From positions 1 through 61,465 of IMG/VR virus record IMGVR_UViG_3300019889_000016: DNA of 61,465 nt. One strand, 5' to 3'. Shown here piece after piece: positions 1-7,298 of the stretch. The position numbers were made by a program, and so were the translations under genes. The notes beneath the pieces were generated by a model. That model saw only the letters and a program-made list of their open reading frames with translations. It did not search any database and was not told the origin of the DNA. Source of the stretch: a virus. The stretch's first letter is position 1. Each line of letters starts with the position of its first letter.

Positions 1-61
1 AGTTGAACAGCCCGAAGATCGGGACGGTCTCACCGCGGGGCTCGGGCTGCTGCTTGGCCAT
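1..61 (-). CDS. N-terminus of a truncated small protein
   Basis: The first 20 codons of a minus-strand gene run off the left edge, beginning MAKQQPEPRGE and ending FGLFN. The ATG lies directly after the stop of the 50-residue gene at 62-214. No function can be assigned. If the genome is circular, its other end is probably the nine-residue C-terminus at the right edge (61435-61464); a direct join is out of frame, so a base or more would have to be missing. Confidence 0.6.
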   Translation of the reverse strand, partial: MAKQQPEPRGETVPIFGLFN

Positions 62-214
62 CTACTTGCCCCCCTGGTCGTCGCGGCCGGTGACCTTGCC
101 GTCGAACGCGTGGCCCAACGGGTCGGGGCGCACGATGATCGGCACCATCGCCCAGCCCCGGGCCGACTGCGGGTTGTCTCGGCTGATCGGCTGGTCGTCG
201 TTGTTCTTGCTCAT
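62..214 (-). CDS. Hypothetical 50-aa protein
   Basis: A small hydrophilic protein, starting MSKNNDDQPISRDN and containing a central MVPIIVRPDPLGHAFDG stretch. Its ATG overlaps the TGA of the 183-residue gene upstream (ATGA), and its stop touches the ATG of the truncated gene at the window edge, so it fits the operon well. I do not recognise a family. It is downstream of terminase in the transcript that would lead to the portal if the genome is circular, and may be a small head or packaging accessory; that is inference from position only. Confidence 0.65.
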   Translation of the reverse strand: MSKNNDDQPISRDNPQSARGWAMVPIIVRPDPLGHAFDGKVTGRDDQGGK

Positions 215-762
215 GCGGGCACCTCCGTGCCTGGTTGTGGCAGCCGCTCGCGCAGCTGCTGGATGCGGTCGTAGTGGGCTTCGATGCGGGACTCCGGGTT
301 GGTGCCGGCGGTGCCCAACTGCAAGGCGTCGGCCATCAGCACCAGCTCGGAGAGCAGCTCAGCGACGATGCGGTCGGCCACCTGGTCACGGCAGTTGAGC
401 AGCAGCCCGGCGGCGTCGGCGATGTGATGCCCGACGTGCCGGGACAGGGCCAGCTCGGCCAACTCGGCGGTGTCGGGCTCTCCGTCGTCGCGCACCTCGC
501 GCAGCTCGGCGGCCAGCTCCCGCACCCGGGCGCGTTGGGCGTCGAGATCGGGGTGCACCGGGTAGTAGCCGATGCTCGCGGCGAGGGCGTCGACCAGGTA
601 GCGGGCCTCGGCGTGCTCCATGCTGACATCGGCGCCGGAGCCGTTCGGGGCCACGCTGGCGGTGGTGCCTTTGATCACCCGGACGCGGTTGCTGCCGGCG
701 GCGTACACCCGCAGCTGCCGGCGCTCGGTGCCCAACGTGAGGTGGACCAGGCGCTCAGGCAC
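211..762 (-). CDS. Hypothetical 183-aa helical protein
   Basis: Starts at GTG (VPERLVHLTLG) inside the tail of the upstream gene (8-base overlap). The N-terminal third looks beta-rich (RRQLRVYAAGSNRVRVIKG); the rest is predicted long helices rich in Ala, Leu, Arg and Glu (residues about 50-175), including a likely coiled coil around DAQRARVRELAAELREV. No catalytic motif or membrane segment is visible. Family unknown. It sits between terminase and, on a circular map, the portal. Confidence 0.7.
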   Translation of the reverse strand: MPERLVHLTLGTERRQLRVYAAGSNRVRVIKGTTASVAPNGSGADVSMEHAEARYLVDALAASIGYYPVHPDLDAQRARVRELAAELREVRDDGEPDTAELAELALSRHVGHHIADAAGLLLNCRDQVADRIVAELLSELVLMADALQLGTAGTNPESRIEAHYDRIQQLRERLPQPGTEVPA

Positions 763-976
763 CGTTCGGCCCGTCGACGTAGACGACCCACTGCACCTCG
801 GCGGCCGTCATGGGCTCGCCGGGGCCGTCCATACCCGAGCCGACGTGCCACCAGCCGTGACGTTCGACGTCGGGAATCCAGTCGTCCAGCATGCGCCGGG
901 TCACGGCGGCGGCGGCCATCAAGGCCGTCATCAAACCGTCCCGGGGGTAGTCGGTCGTGGTGGGGGTGGGGGGCAT
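755..976 (-). CDS. Hypothetical 73-aa protein, first gene after the 1009 promoter
   Basis: Starts at the ATG at 976 (MPPTPTTTDYPRDG), preceded by an ACGGAGCGA ribosome binding site. A longer upstream start would lie in or before the promoter at 1009-1038 and is rejected. The protein has a short helix (LMTALMAAAAVTRRML) and ends with two Trp-rich strands (HGWWHVGSG, VQWVVYVDGP). Function unknown. It opens the short operon 976-1 that leads out of the window. Confidence 0.65.
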   Translation of the reverse strand: MPPTPTTTDYPRDGLMTALMAAAAVTRRMLDDWIPDVERHGWWHVGSGMDGPGEPMTAAEVQWVVYVDGPNGA

Positions 977-1008
977 GTGGGTCGCTCCGTGGTGATCGGG
1001 GTACCGGT

Positions 1009-1045
1009 ACGTTACCGCGGTCACGGGTGGTCGCACAAGCGCGCT
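1009..1045 (-). promoter_or_regulatory. Promoter/operator repeat, site 1
   Basis: On the minus strand, -35 TTGTGC (1033-1038), an 18-bp spacer and -10 TAACGT (1009-1014). The -35 is preceded by CGTAGCGCGC and the -10 by ACCGCGG, giving the inverted CGTTACCGCG/CGCGGTAACG layout shared by the other sites. It lies between the terL stop (1044) and the 73-aa gene. Confidence 0.75.
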
Positions 1046-2459
1046 ACGAAGCGATGCGACGATCGGCCAGACCCTTCGAGTGGTCGCCCGGCGGGAGCGA
1101 CAGATCCGGGATGAGCCAGCTCACACCCCACACCAGCGCGTCCATACGGTCGGGCGACGTCGGGTCCAGCGGCGTCCAGAAACACATCTGCTCCTCCAAC
1201 TGAGGGAACACGCCGACGTGGTGGCAGCGGGCCTGCCCGCGGTCGTAGAGGATCGCCACCGGCTCGGCGCGGACCCGCTTCGCTCGGGTGGCCCGGACTT
1301 CGTCCACGGGGATCTCGGGGGCCTGGATCTTGATGACGTCGACGACCAGCGCCGCACCAAAGTTGGTTTCGGCGACGACCGAGTCGGCCGCCCAGTCGCG
1401 GTACGCCTGGATCACGATCCGCGACCACACCTCGGGGCGGTTCTGGCACGACAGATCGTCGAGGACGTAGACGTGCTGGCGGCCCCACTGGTCGCGGGTC
1501 GCGGCCACGCCGACGACGACGATCCCGCACTCGTCGCCACCATCGGAACCGGACGGGTCGACCGCCACACAGATCCGGGTGAGCGCCGGCATCTCGCCGA
1601 GGCGGATGCGGGAGTTCTGGATCAGGTCGGCGTTCCACAGGGCGCCCTCGACGCTGTCGACGACCTTGCCGTGGATCTCCTGGTCGGCCAGGCGGGTGCC
1701 TTGGTAGCGGCCGAGGACGGCGGCCATGAACGCCACCGGCAGGTTGGTGCGGTTGTCGAGCATCGACCCGCGGGTGATCTGGGTGGGGCCGTGCTTGCTG
1801 GCCAGCAGGTCGCGGATGACGGGGACGGGCTTGGGGGTGGTGGTGACGCACCCCTGGGGGACCATGCCGTCGGGGCACGTGCCGCGCAGCGCCAGCTCGG
1901 CGTTCGTGAACACGGTGTTGCCGACGGCGTCGACCTTGTGCTTGTACGCGGCCAACTCGTCGATCCACAGGGTGTGGAAGTTCCGGCCGCGGGGGCCTTC
2001 GGGCTCGATGGCGGTGTGGACCTCGAACTCGGAGATGTGCTCGGTGCCGTCGTCGCGCATGATCCCGACCTTGGGTTCCAGCGTGGTGTCGGCGCCGATC
2101 CAGCGGTGACCCCGGCGGCGTACCGCCTCGCGGATTCCGGACACGCCACCGATCTGGAGGGCTTTCACGTCGTCGTTGTTCTGGCCGATCAGGCCGACCA
2201 GGTGCGCCATGCCGGCATCGGCGAACGCTTCGCAGCGGTCCAGGACCCACTCGGCGCCGGTGCGGTTCTTGCCCCAGCCGCGGCCGGTGACGATCACCCA
2301 CCACCGCCACAGCCACAGCGGGGCGAGCTGTTCGGGGCGGGCGTGGAACTGCCACGATCGCCACAGGGCGTCCAGCTCGTCCTCGTCGTACGCGGCGAGC
2401 ACGGCGTCCAGCTCGTCGCTGGTCAGGTCGGACCACTGCTCAACGAGGCTGGCGGCCAC
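1044..2459 (-). CDS. terL: Terminase large subunit
   Basis: The motor and nuclease that packages phage DNA into proheads. 471 residues, normal for the family. The ATPase domain has a Walker A-type loop TGRGWGKNRTG (58-68) and Walker B TLWIDELA (161-168). The RNase H-like nuclease domain has VAVDPSGSDGGDECG (296-310), an acidic VVAETNFG (359-366) and DRMDAL (435-440), supplying the usual three acidic metal ligands. The GTG start follows GGGAGGTGACC and overlaps the upstream RHH-like gene by 20 bases. Unusually, the small subunit is about 4.8 kb upstream rather than adjacent. Identification is secure. Confidence 0.95.
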   Translation of the reverse strand: MAASLVEQWSDLTSDELDAVLAAYDEDELDALWRSWQFHARPEQLAPLWLWRWWVIVTGRGWGKNRTGAEWVLDRCEAFADAGMAHLVGLIGQNNDDVKALQIGGVSGIREAVRRRGHRWIGADTTLEPKVGIMRDDGTEHISEFEVHTAIEPEGPRGRNFHTLWIDELAAYKHKVDAVGNTVFTNAELALRGTCPDGMVPQGCVTTTPKPVPVIRDLLASKHGPTQITRGSMLDNRTNLPVAFMAAVLGRYQGTRLADQEIHGKVVDSVEGALWNADLIQNSRIRLGEMPALTRICVAVDPSGSDGGDECGIVVVGVAATRDQWGRQHVYVLDDLSCQNRPEVWSRIVIQAYRDWAADSVVAETNFGAALVVDVIKIQAPEIPVDEVRATRAKRVRAEPVAILYDRGQARCHHVGVFPQLEEQMCFWTPLDPTSPDRMDALVWGVSWLIPDLSLPPGDHSKGLADRRIAS

Positions 2460-2700
2460 CGGTCACCTCCCATTCGACGATCTCGTCGCGGCCCGGCGGG
2501 CGGGGCAACCCGACGTGTATGCCGGGCTCCATTGTGAACCCCAGGTCGAGCAGGTGGGCCTCGATCACTCGGCGGATGTAGTCGGCCACCGAGTCGGCGT
2601 CGGTGGTCAACACCAGGTAGTCGAGGATGCGGCGCACCTCCTCGGGGAGGCGGGTGGCCACCGGCGCCGTGGGGCGGTCGTACCGCGGCGCCTGGGCCAT
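2440..2700 (-). CDS. Small RHH-like protein upstream of terL
   Basis: 86 residues beginning MAQAPRYDRP. The segment VATRLPEEVRRILDYLVL followed by DADSVADYIRRVIEAHL resembles a ribbon-helix-helix DNA-binding fold: a short strand, then two helices. The ATG overlaps the stop of the preceding gene. Position next to terL suggests a packaging accessory or local regulator, but the recognisable small terminase subunit is at 7299-8000, so I do not call it TerS. A longer ORF start upstream is rejected because it would overlap two genes. Confidence 0.65.
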   Translation of the reverse strand: MAQAPRYDRPTAPVATRLPEEVRRILDYLVLTTDADSVADYIRRVIEAHLLDLGFTMEPGIHVGLPRPPGRDEIVEWEVTGGRQPR

Positions 2701-2927
2701 CAGCGTCTCGGTGGCGCGAGGGAGGCCGACGGCGGCAGACCGGGCGGCGGGTACTGCGGCGGCGGAAGCCAGTAGACGCCGGGCACGTTGGGCTCGGGGC
2801 GGCGTAGCTCGCGCATCATGGCGTTGTGCCGGCGGCGGGCGGTGGCCTGCCGGGACCGGTACCAGCCCAGCGGCGGGAACACGACCCACAGCAGCCCACG
2901 CCACGCGGCTCCCGCTAGGCGCATCAT
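2700..2927 (-). CDS. Small protein with one hydrophobic segment
   Basis: 75 residues. A hydrophobic, possibly membrane-associated stretch (AWRGLLWVVFPPLGWY, residues 8-23) is followed by a very basic segment (RSRQATARRRHNAMMREL) and a proline-rich tail (WLPPPQYPPPGLPP). The ATG overlaps the previous TGA. A single-span membrane peptide with a cytoplasmic basic region is the simplest reading; function unknown. Confidence 0.6.
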   Translation of the reverse strand: MMRLAGAAWRGLLWVVFPPLGWYRSRQATARRRHNAMMRELRRPEPNVPGVYWLPPPQYPPPGLPPSASLAPPRR

Positions 2928-3205
2928 GTCAGGTCGTCCGGGATCGTGTCGGGCCAGCCAGCGGGCTCGTCGCGGCCAGCGGGGTGCTGGTCCTCGGCGA
3001 CCTGGCGGGACCGGTCGATCGCCACTTGGATGCGGGACCACCGGTCGACGCTGCGAAGCGTGATCGTCAACCGGCGTTGCGGGGTGCCGTCGTTGTCCTC
3101 CGGGTCGGCCCACCATTCCAGCTCAACCTCGGGGACGCCGTTGGCGACGTGCTCCGCTGCGGCGGACATCAACGTGAACGGGTCCTGATCAGCCGGTAGC
3201 GGCAT
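2924..3205 (-). CDS. Hypothetical 93-aa protein
   Basis: Begins MPLPADQDPFTLMS and overlaps the upstream gene by 17 bases. The middle (EVELEWWADPEDNDG, then RRLTITLRSVDRWSRIQVAI) looks like a small alpha/beta or beta-hairpin fold. The C-terminal tail is acidic and proline-rich. No known family recognised. Confidence 0.6.
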   Translation of the reverse strand: MPLPADQDPFTLMSAAAEHVANGVPEVELEWWADPEDNDGTPQRRLTITLRSVDRWSRIQVAIDRSRQVAEDQHPAGRDEPAGWPDTIPDDLT

Positions 3206-3566
3206 CGCGGGCCTTCCTCTCGAACTCACGGTGGACATCGGCGAACGCGTCGGCGGCCTGGTTCTGCCACGACGCGGTGTCTCGGCGGCGTTCGGCGGCC
3301 AGCTCGGCCTCGCGGTCGAACCGGCCAGTGAGATAGTCGTGCTCGGCGTGGCGGACGGCGGTGGCCATATCGGCCATGGGGTCCGCCGCCGGGGATGTCC
3401 AGCCGGTCGGCCCGGAGCTGTCAGCACCGTCATCCCCGGTCGGGCATGGCGCACCGGCCGAGTCGGATGCCGACAGCTCCGGGCCGGGGCCGCCGTCGTC
3501 CGCGGCGCGGCGGCCGGTCCATGTCGGGAACATCGCCGTCACGATGCGACGCCAGATGTCACGCAT
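3189..3566 (-). CDS. Hypothetical 125-aa protein
   Basis: Starts MRDIWRRIVTAMFPTW. An amphipathic or hydrophobic N-terminal helix is followed by a Gly/Pro/Ser-rich linker (residues about 20-60) and a long charged helix (MADMATAVRHAEHDYL onward, then EAELAAERRRDTASW) likely to form a coiled coil. Its ATG lies inside the last codons of the AAA+ ATPase gene, suggesting coupled translation and possibly a partner of that ATPase (inference). Confidence 0.6.
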   Translation of the reverse strand: MRDIWRRIVTAMFPTWTGRRAADDGGPGPELSASDSAGAPCPTGDDGADSSGPTGWTSPAADPMADMATAVRHAEHDYLTGRFDREAELAAERRRDTASWQNQAADAFADVHREFERKARDAATG

Positions 3567-4908
3567 GATCGGAGGGTACCCCCGGGACCTGGTTGGCCTG
3601 CTCCCACCGGACCATGAGCAGGTCGTGTGCGGCCCAGCGGGCGGCGGCCATGTCGCCCACGTTGGCGGTGATGGTGCCGACGACCTCGGCCGGGGAGATG
3701 GTGGGCCACACCCCATGGTTGGGCATCTCGGCGGTGAGCCCGGTCATGCGGGTGACCAGCCGCTGGAACTGCTCGTCGGTCAGGTAGGACATCTCCAGCT
3801 CGATGTCGACGCGCCCGGGCCGCAGCAGGGCGTCGTCGAGCACCGCACGGTTGTTGGTCGACATCGCGGTGATAAGCCCGTGCGGGGTCGACATGCCGTC
3901 CAAGGCGTTGAGCAGGCCGCCCAACGTGATGCCGGCGCGTTCGGCGTCGTCGCGGGCCTTGGCGGCGTGGACCACGTCGATGTCCTCCAGCAGCAGCATG
4001 CACCGCTCGGGGACGTTGCCGACCAGCTCGATCAGGTTGGCGTCGGCCTCCAGGTCGGACAGCGCCACGGCGTACACGTCGAGTCCCAGAGCGGCGGCGA
4101 TGGCCCGGAACGCGGACGTCTTCCCGGTGCCGGGGGGGCCGTGGAACAGGTAGCCGCGGTGCCACGGGACACCCATCAGGGCGTACTTTTCTTCGGCGTC
4201 GAGGAACGTGCGCAGGTCGGCGAGGACCCCGTCGAGGTGGCCGGCGGGCAACACGACGCTGTCGAGTGGGCGGGCCGGCAGCAGGCGACGCGGCCCCCAG
4301 TGACCCCATCGTGACGCGGTCACCAGCCGGGGGGTGCGCTTGCCTTCCACCAGGGTGTCGGCGATGCCCTGCAGGAACCGGACCACGGCCTGTCGTCCGT
4401 CGGCCGAGTCCGACGTGAACACGATCTTGCGGGGCTTGAACAGGTACGACGACCGGCTCTCCGAGTCGGTGCCGGGCCGCTGGGAGTTCTCGTCCTGCTC
4501 GACGCGCACCGCGACCCGGTGGCCGTCCAGGTCGACGTCGTGGGATCGGGTGCCGTCGTAGCTCAACCGCACCCGGCGGATGACGGCGGACTTGGAGCTG
4601 GTGTCGTCCATCGGCGCGAGCTGGTCGCCGCGGACGGCGTGGGTTCTGGCGGTGAGCGCCCGCTGGTCGATGTCGGGCAGCATCTGTAGCAGCCAGTCCT
4701 GGACCAGGTCGTAGACCTCGTCGCCTTCGGGGACGGTGACGCTGTAGGACCGGTTCTGCTGGTGGTTCCGGTAGAGCGTGAGTCCCTGCTGGCCCAGGTG
4801 GTAGAGCGCGGTCGCTGTCGCGAGGCGGGTGCCCCACTTCCCCTTGGACGGGCCGACGGCCGTACGGGCCGCGGCGACGTGGTCGGTGGTCGGCGGGGAC
4901 GCGGTCAC
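3559..4908 (-). CDS. BCS1-like AAA+ ATPase
   Basis: 449 residues from a GTG start (VTASPPTTDHV) overlapping the previous TGA. The N-terminal half has the BCS1-type layout: a domain around SYSVTVPEGDEVYDLVQDW, a KPRKIVFTSDSADGRQ segment, then RPLDSVVLPAGHLDGVLADL leading into the AAA+ core. Walker A is GPPGTGKTS (257-265), Walker B LLLEDID (305-311), and an arginine-finger region LLRPGRVD follows (361-368). Such ATPases remodel or translocate folded proteins; the mitochondrial BCS1 N-terminal transmembrane helix is not obvious here. Role in the phage unknown. It sits among membrane micro-proteins between the terminase subunits. Confidence 0.85.
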   Translation of the reverse strand: MTASPPTTDHVAAARTAVGPSKGKWGTRLATATALYHLGQQGLTLYRNHQQNRSYSVTVPEGDEVYDLVQDWLLQMLPDIDQRALTARTHAVRGDQLAPMDDTSSKSAVIRRVRLSYDGTRSHDVDLDGHRVAVRVEQDENSQRPGTDSESRSSYLFKPRKIVFTSDSADGRQAVVRFLQGIADTLVEGKRTPRLVTASRWGHWGPRRLLPARPLDSVVLPAGHLDGVLADLRTFLDAEEKYALMGVPWHRGYLFHGPPGTGKTSAFRAIAAALGLDVYAVALSDLEADANLIELVGNVPERCMLLLEDIDVVHAAKARDDAERAGITLGGLLNALDGMSTPHGLITAMSTNNRAVLDDALLRPGRVDIELEMSYLTDEQFQRLVTRMTGLTAEMPNHGVWPTISPAEVVGTITANVGDMAAARWAAHDLLMVRWEQANQVPGVPSDHA

Positions 4909-5045
4909 TCTTCGACCCACTCGGCTCCGACCATGTCGAAGTCGTAGGCGTCCTGTTCCTCGTCGAGGACGTAGGCGGCGACGTCGTCGGGGTCGTTGAG
5001 GGTGGGGTCGGTCTCGGGCATGTCGATGGTGATGCGAAGCTTCAC
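4905..5045 (-). CDS. Acidic 46-aa micro-protein
   Basis: GTG start (VKLRITIDMPETDP) within the previous stop (GTGA), and its own TGA overlaps the GTG of the AAA+ gene. The strand-like N-terminus is followed by a strongly acidic tail (DDVAAYVLDEEQDAYDFDMV). Tight coupling to the ATPase suggests a regulator or adaptor, but this is inference. Confidence 0.6.
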   Translation of the reverse strand: MKLRITIDMPETDPTLNDPDDVAAYVLDEEQDAYDFDMVGAEWVEE

Positions 5046-5227
5046 GGGGTGGGGTCCTCGGTGTCGGGGTCGGGTGGGGTGAGCTGGGTGAGCATGGCGG
5101 TGGCGTCGATGACGCCCTCGCCTCCGCGCTCGCGGAGGATGTCGATCGCCGAGCGGCCGGAGCACAGCGAGCAGCCGCCCGGCGTGAACGAACACGCATC
5201 GCAGCCGTCGTCGGCGGGGTCGGTCAT
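5042..5227 (-). CDS. Small Cys4 zinc-binding-like protein
   Basis: 61 residues. Four cysteines in two CxxC pairs (C9, C12, C19, C22: GCDACSF, then GCSLC) make a compact zinc ribbon likely. The rest is a short helix (SAIDILRERGG) and an acidic, proline-rich tail. Overlaps both neighbours by four bases. Function unknown. Confidence 0.65.
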   Translation of the reverse strand: MTDPADDGCDACSFTPGGCSLCSGRSAIDILRERGGEGVIDATAMLTQLTPPDPDTEDPTP

Positions 5228-5307
5228 CCCGCCACGCACCCGGCGACCAGCGCGATGCCGGTGCCGATGGTCAGGCCGATGCCGATAGCGATCATGGTGA
5301 TCGTCAC
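5224..5307 (-). CDS. 27-aa single-span membrane peptide
   Basis: Starts at GTG in the previous TGA (GTGA) and its TGA overlaps the next ATG. Almost the whole peptide is one hydrophobic, glycine-rich helix (MIAIGIGLTIGTGIALVAG). The exact fit between two overlapping stop/start pairs is the main evidence that it is translated. Confidence 0.55.
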   Translation of the reverse strand: MTITMIAIGIGLTIGTGIALVAGCVAG

Positions 5308-5465
5308 AGCACGTTCCCGAGGTGGAGCAGCCAGGAGCTGGCCGCCACGCAGGCGGACACGAACACCATCCCGGCGCCGACGATGACGAACAGGATGCCG
5401 GTCTTCGCTGACGTGGGCAGCTCCGACCACGGGACATCCCGGCGGGGTGTGCGGCCGTTACCCAC
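5304..5465 (-). CDS. 53-aa single-span membrane protein
   Basis: GTG start (VGNGRTPRRDVPW) overlaps the stop of the SGNH lipoprotein gene, and its TGA overlaps the next GTG. Residues 23-44 (GILFVIVGAGMVFVSACV) form one transmembrane helix after a basic N-terminus. It may work at the membrane with the lipoprotein and the 27-aa peptide; that is inferred from linkage only. Confidence 0.6.
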   Translation of the reverse strand: MGNGRTPRRDVPWSELPTSAKTGILFVIVGAGMVFVSACVAASSWLLHLGNVL

Positions 5466-6078
5466 AGGACGCCACCGCCTGCTGGACCAGCGCCCCGTAG
5501 GCCAGCTTGCCGGCGTGGGTCAGGTGTAGGCCGTCGGCGTCGATGTGCTCGGGGCGTGCGACGTCGACCCACTCGAACACCCGCTCCCCGCGGGAGGCGG
5601 CGAACCCGTCGAGCCACTGGGAGTGCGCGGCCAGGCCGGCGATGTAGCCGGGGTCGGTGCCGAAGTAGGCCGACTTCACCCACACGACGCAGGCGTCCGG
5701 GTGCGGGGTGTTGGCCAGTTGGGTCATCTGGGTGATGTCGGTGGTGGTCCACCCGTCGCGGGGCGTCGGGCATGCGGCGGCGTCGAGGCACGAGTCGTTC
5801 GCTCCGAGCGCGACCGCTACGCGGGCCGGGCTGCGGGTGGGGTCGTCGACGCGGTCGGTCAGGCCGGGCTGGGCGTTCTCGGCCTGCCACCCGAGCATGC
5901 TGTGGACGTCGTAGTCGGCGGGGAATCCGCCCTCGAACAGGGCGGTCATGGTGAGGCTGTCGCCGACCACGGTGGTGATGTTGGCGGGGGCCGGCGGGTA
6001 CTGGCAGCCGGACACTAGGACCGCTGCGACGGCCAGGAGGCCGGAGGCCAGGAGCCAGAGGTAGGGGCGGCGGTTCAT
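5458..6078 (-). CDS. SGNH/GDSL-family hydrolase lipoprotein
   Basis: 206 residues. A lipoprotein signal peptide (MNRRPYLWLLASGLLAV) ends in the lipobox LVSGC with C25 as the lipidated residue, so the enzyme should be anchored outside the membrane. SGNH blocks are visible: VVGDSLTM (serine block, S41), ALGANDSC (GxND block, 92-95) and DADGLHLTHAG (Asp/His block, 180-190). The family cleaves esters, including acyl groups on sugars or lipids. In a phage, a surface-anchored esterase could alter cell-wall acylation or block superinfection (inference). Confidence 0.85.
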   Translation of the reverse strand: MNRRPYLWLLASGLLAVAAVLVSGCQYPPAPANITTVVGDSLTMTALFEGGFPADYDVHSMLGWQAENAQPGLTDRVDDPTRSPARVAVALGANDSCLDAAACPTPRDGWTTTDITQMTQLANTPHPDACVVWVKSAYFGTDPGYIAGLAAHSQWLDGFAASRGERVFEWVDVARPEHIDADGLHLTHAGKLAYGALVQQAVASCG

Positions 6079-6797
6079 GACTCGGCCGGCATCTCGTGGA
6101 ATGGGTGGTTCTCGGGCCAGCCACACCCGGCGCAGCCGTTCGGGTCGGTGGCGTTCTCGTCGGGGTGCCTGAACACGTGGTAGTCGCCGTCGACCGTCGT
6201 GGTGGGCTCCGGCATGGGGACGGTGGTGATTCCGGATGTCTCGGGGCCGCCGTAGGTGGCCGGGGCGACCATGGCGAAGATCGTCCGGTTGACGCGGGCG
6301 GCGGCCTCGGTGGTGCACAGGCTGGCCATGGACGTCAGCCAGTCCCGGGTGCGGCTGTCGACGTAGGCGCCGTTGATGACCTCGCCCAGCATCGGGAGGA
6401 TGCGGCACAGCAGCACCTCCATGCGGATGTCCTCGGGCAGGGCCGACACGTCCATGGGGCCGGGGTCTCGGGCCGGTGGGGCGTCGATGGTCTGGCCGGG
6501 GAGCACGGCGAACGTCAGGCCGCGTTCGGCGACCTTGGTGGTGGCGGTGACCCACTCGTCGGTGAAGTCGGTGCCGTCGTTCGGTGGGATCGGGAACGTG
6601 GTCAGCTCGGGGATGTGGCCGCCTCGGACGGTGAGCTGGAACCCGGTGTGGGTGTCGTCGTCGACCCCGAACGCCTGGCACAGGCGGGCGCACAGGTCGC
6701 CGATCTCCATCGCGTGGGCGACGCGGTCGGGCTGGGGGGCGGCGGGCCGCTGGTCGTCGACGTCGGTCGTCGACGTGTCGGGGTTGGGTTCGGTCAC
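6075..6797 (-). CDS. Hypothetical 240-aa protein with C-terminal CxxC/H motif
   Basis: The GTG start (VTEPNPDTSTTD) follows CGGAGGACCAC; a longer reading would begin inside the -10 box at 6832 and is rejected. The mostly helical body (residues about 30-180) has no catalytic motif I recognise. The last 20 residues contain CAGCGWPENHPFHE, a C-x2-C-x5-H-x3-H mini-motif also seen at the ends of other proteins in this window. First gene of the block running through the SGNH and AAA+ genes. Confidence 0.7.
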   Translation of the reverse strand: MTEPNPDTSTTDVDDQRPAAPQPDRVAHAMEIGDLCARLCQAFGVDDDTHTGFQLTVRGGHIPELTTFPIPPNDGTDFTDEWVTATTKVAERGLTFAVLPGQTIDAPPARDPGPMDVSALPEDIRMEVLLCRILPMLGEVINGAYVDSRTRDWLTSMASLCTTEAAARVNRTIFAMVAPATYGGPETSGITTVPMPEPTTTVDGDYHVFRHPDENATDPNGCAGCGWPENHPFHEMPAES

Positions 6798-6831
6798 GTG
6801 GTCCTCCGGTGTGGGGTCGGGCAGAACGGAC

Positions 6832-6861
6832 ACGTTACCGCGGTAGCGGTGCGGATGCGAA
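6832..6861 (-). promoter_or_regulatory. Promoter/operator repeat, site 2
   Basis: Minus strand: -35 TTCGCA (6856-6861), 18-bp spacer, -10 TAACGT (6832-6837), with CTACCGCGGTAACG over the -10. It overlaps the 3' end of the MerR-like gene (stop at 6835) and reads into the 240-aa gene starting at 6797. Confidence 0.7.
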
Positions 6862-7263
6862 CATGGCCGACAGGTCGACGTCGGAGCCGACCAGCTCGGC
6901 CAGGTCGTAGCGCACGACGACGGCGGCGCCGACGTCGTCGATGGCGCGGCGCAGGTCCGCCCACGACCCCGCCCACATCATCGTCATGGGCTCGGGGGCC
7001 AGCACGGCGTAGCCGCGGCGGGGCGGGTCTTCGGTGGGGTCCATGGCGGCGCGGGCGACGTCGGGGAACGCTGTGGCGTCCCCGTTGGCGGGGATCACTC
7101 CGGTCATGTGGTTGGCGAGCGCCAGGCGGATGACGGTGCGGGTGGGCCACCGGCGACGGGACCCGCTGCCCTGGTTCATGCCGGCGACGGCGCCGGACCG
7201 CGTGAGGTAGTCGAGCTGCCGGTAGGTGCACCCGATGGTGCTGCACGCCTGACGCGACGACAT
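6835..7263 (-). CDS. MerR-like helix-turn-helix protein
   Basis: 142 residues. The N-terminus MSSRQACSTIGCTYRQLDYL then LTRSGAV is a typical winged-helix/MerR-type recognition segment, followed by a basic stretch (GSGSRRRWPTRTVIRLALA). The C-terminal half has strands around GYAVLAPEPMTMMW and AAVVVRYDLAEL. A TAACGT box at 7274-7279 ends 10 bases before the ATG (7 before an alternative in-frame GTG at 7266), so the mRNA may be leaderless. It could regulate the repeated operator sites, but nothing here proves that. Confidence 0.75.
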   Translation of the reverse strand: MSSRQACSTIGCTYRQLDYLTRSGAVAGMNQGSGSRRRWPTRTVIRLALANHMTGVIPANGDATAFPDVARAAMDPTEDPPRRGYAVLAPEPMTMMWAGSWADLRRAIDDVGAAVVVRYDLAELVGSDVDLSAMFASAPLPR

Positions 7264-7298
7264 CACGCCGTCAACGTTACCGCGATGCTGACGGGAGG

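Noticed and set aside
1021-2436. Second 471-codon minus-strand frame overlapping terL
   Set aside because: Out-of-frame shadow rich in Arg and Pro; the other frame carries all terminase motifs.
2440-2700. Calling the RHH-like gene before terL the small terminase subunit
   Set aside because: Position would fit, but the protein at 7299-8000 has both the HTH and the C-terminal block typical of TerS; the RHH-like protein has neither.
6798-6833. Longer start of the 240-aa gene at 6833
   Set aside because: It would begin inside the -10 box of promoter site 2; the GTG at 6797 has a proper ribosome binding site.
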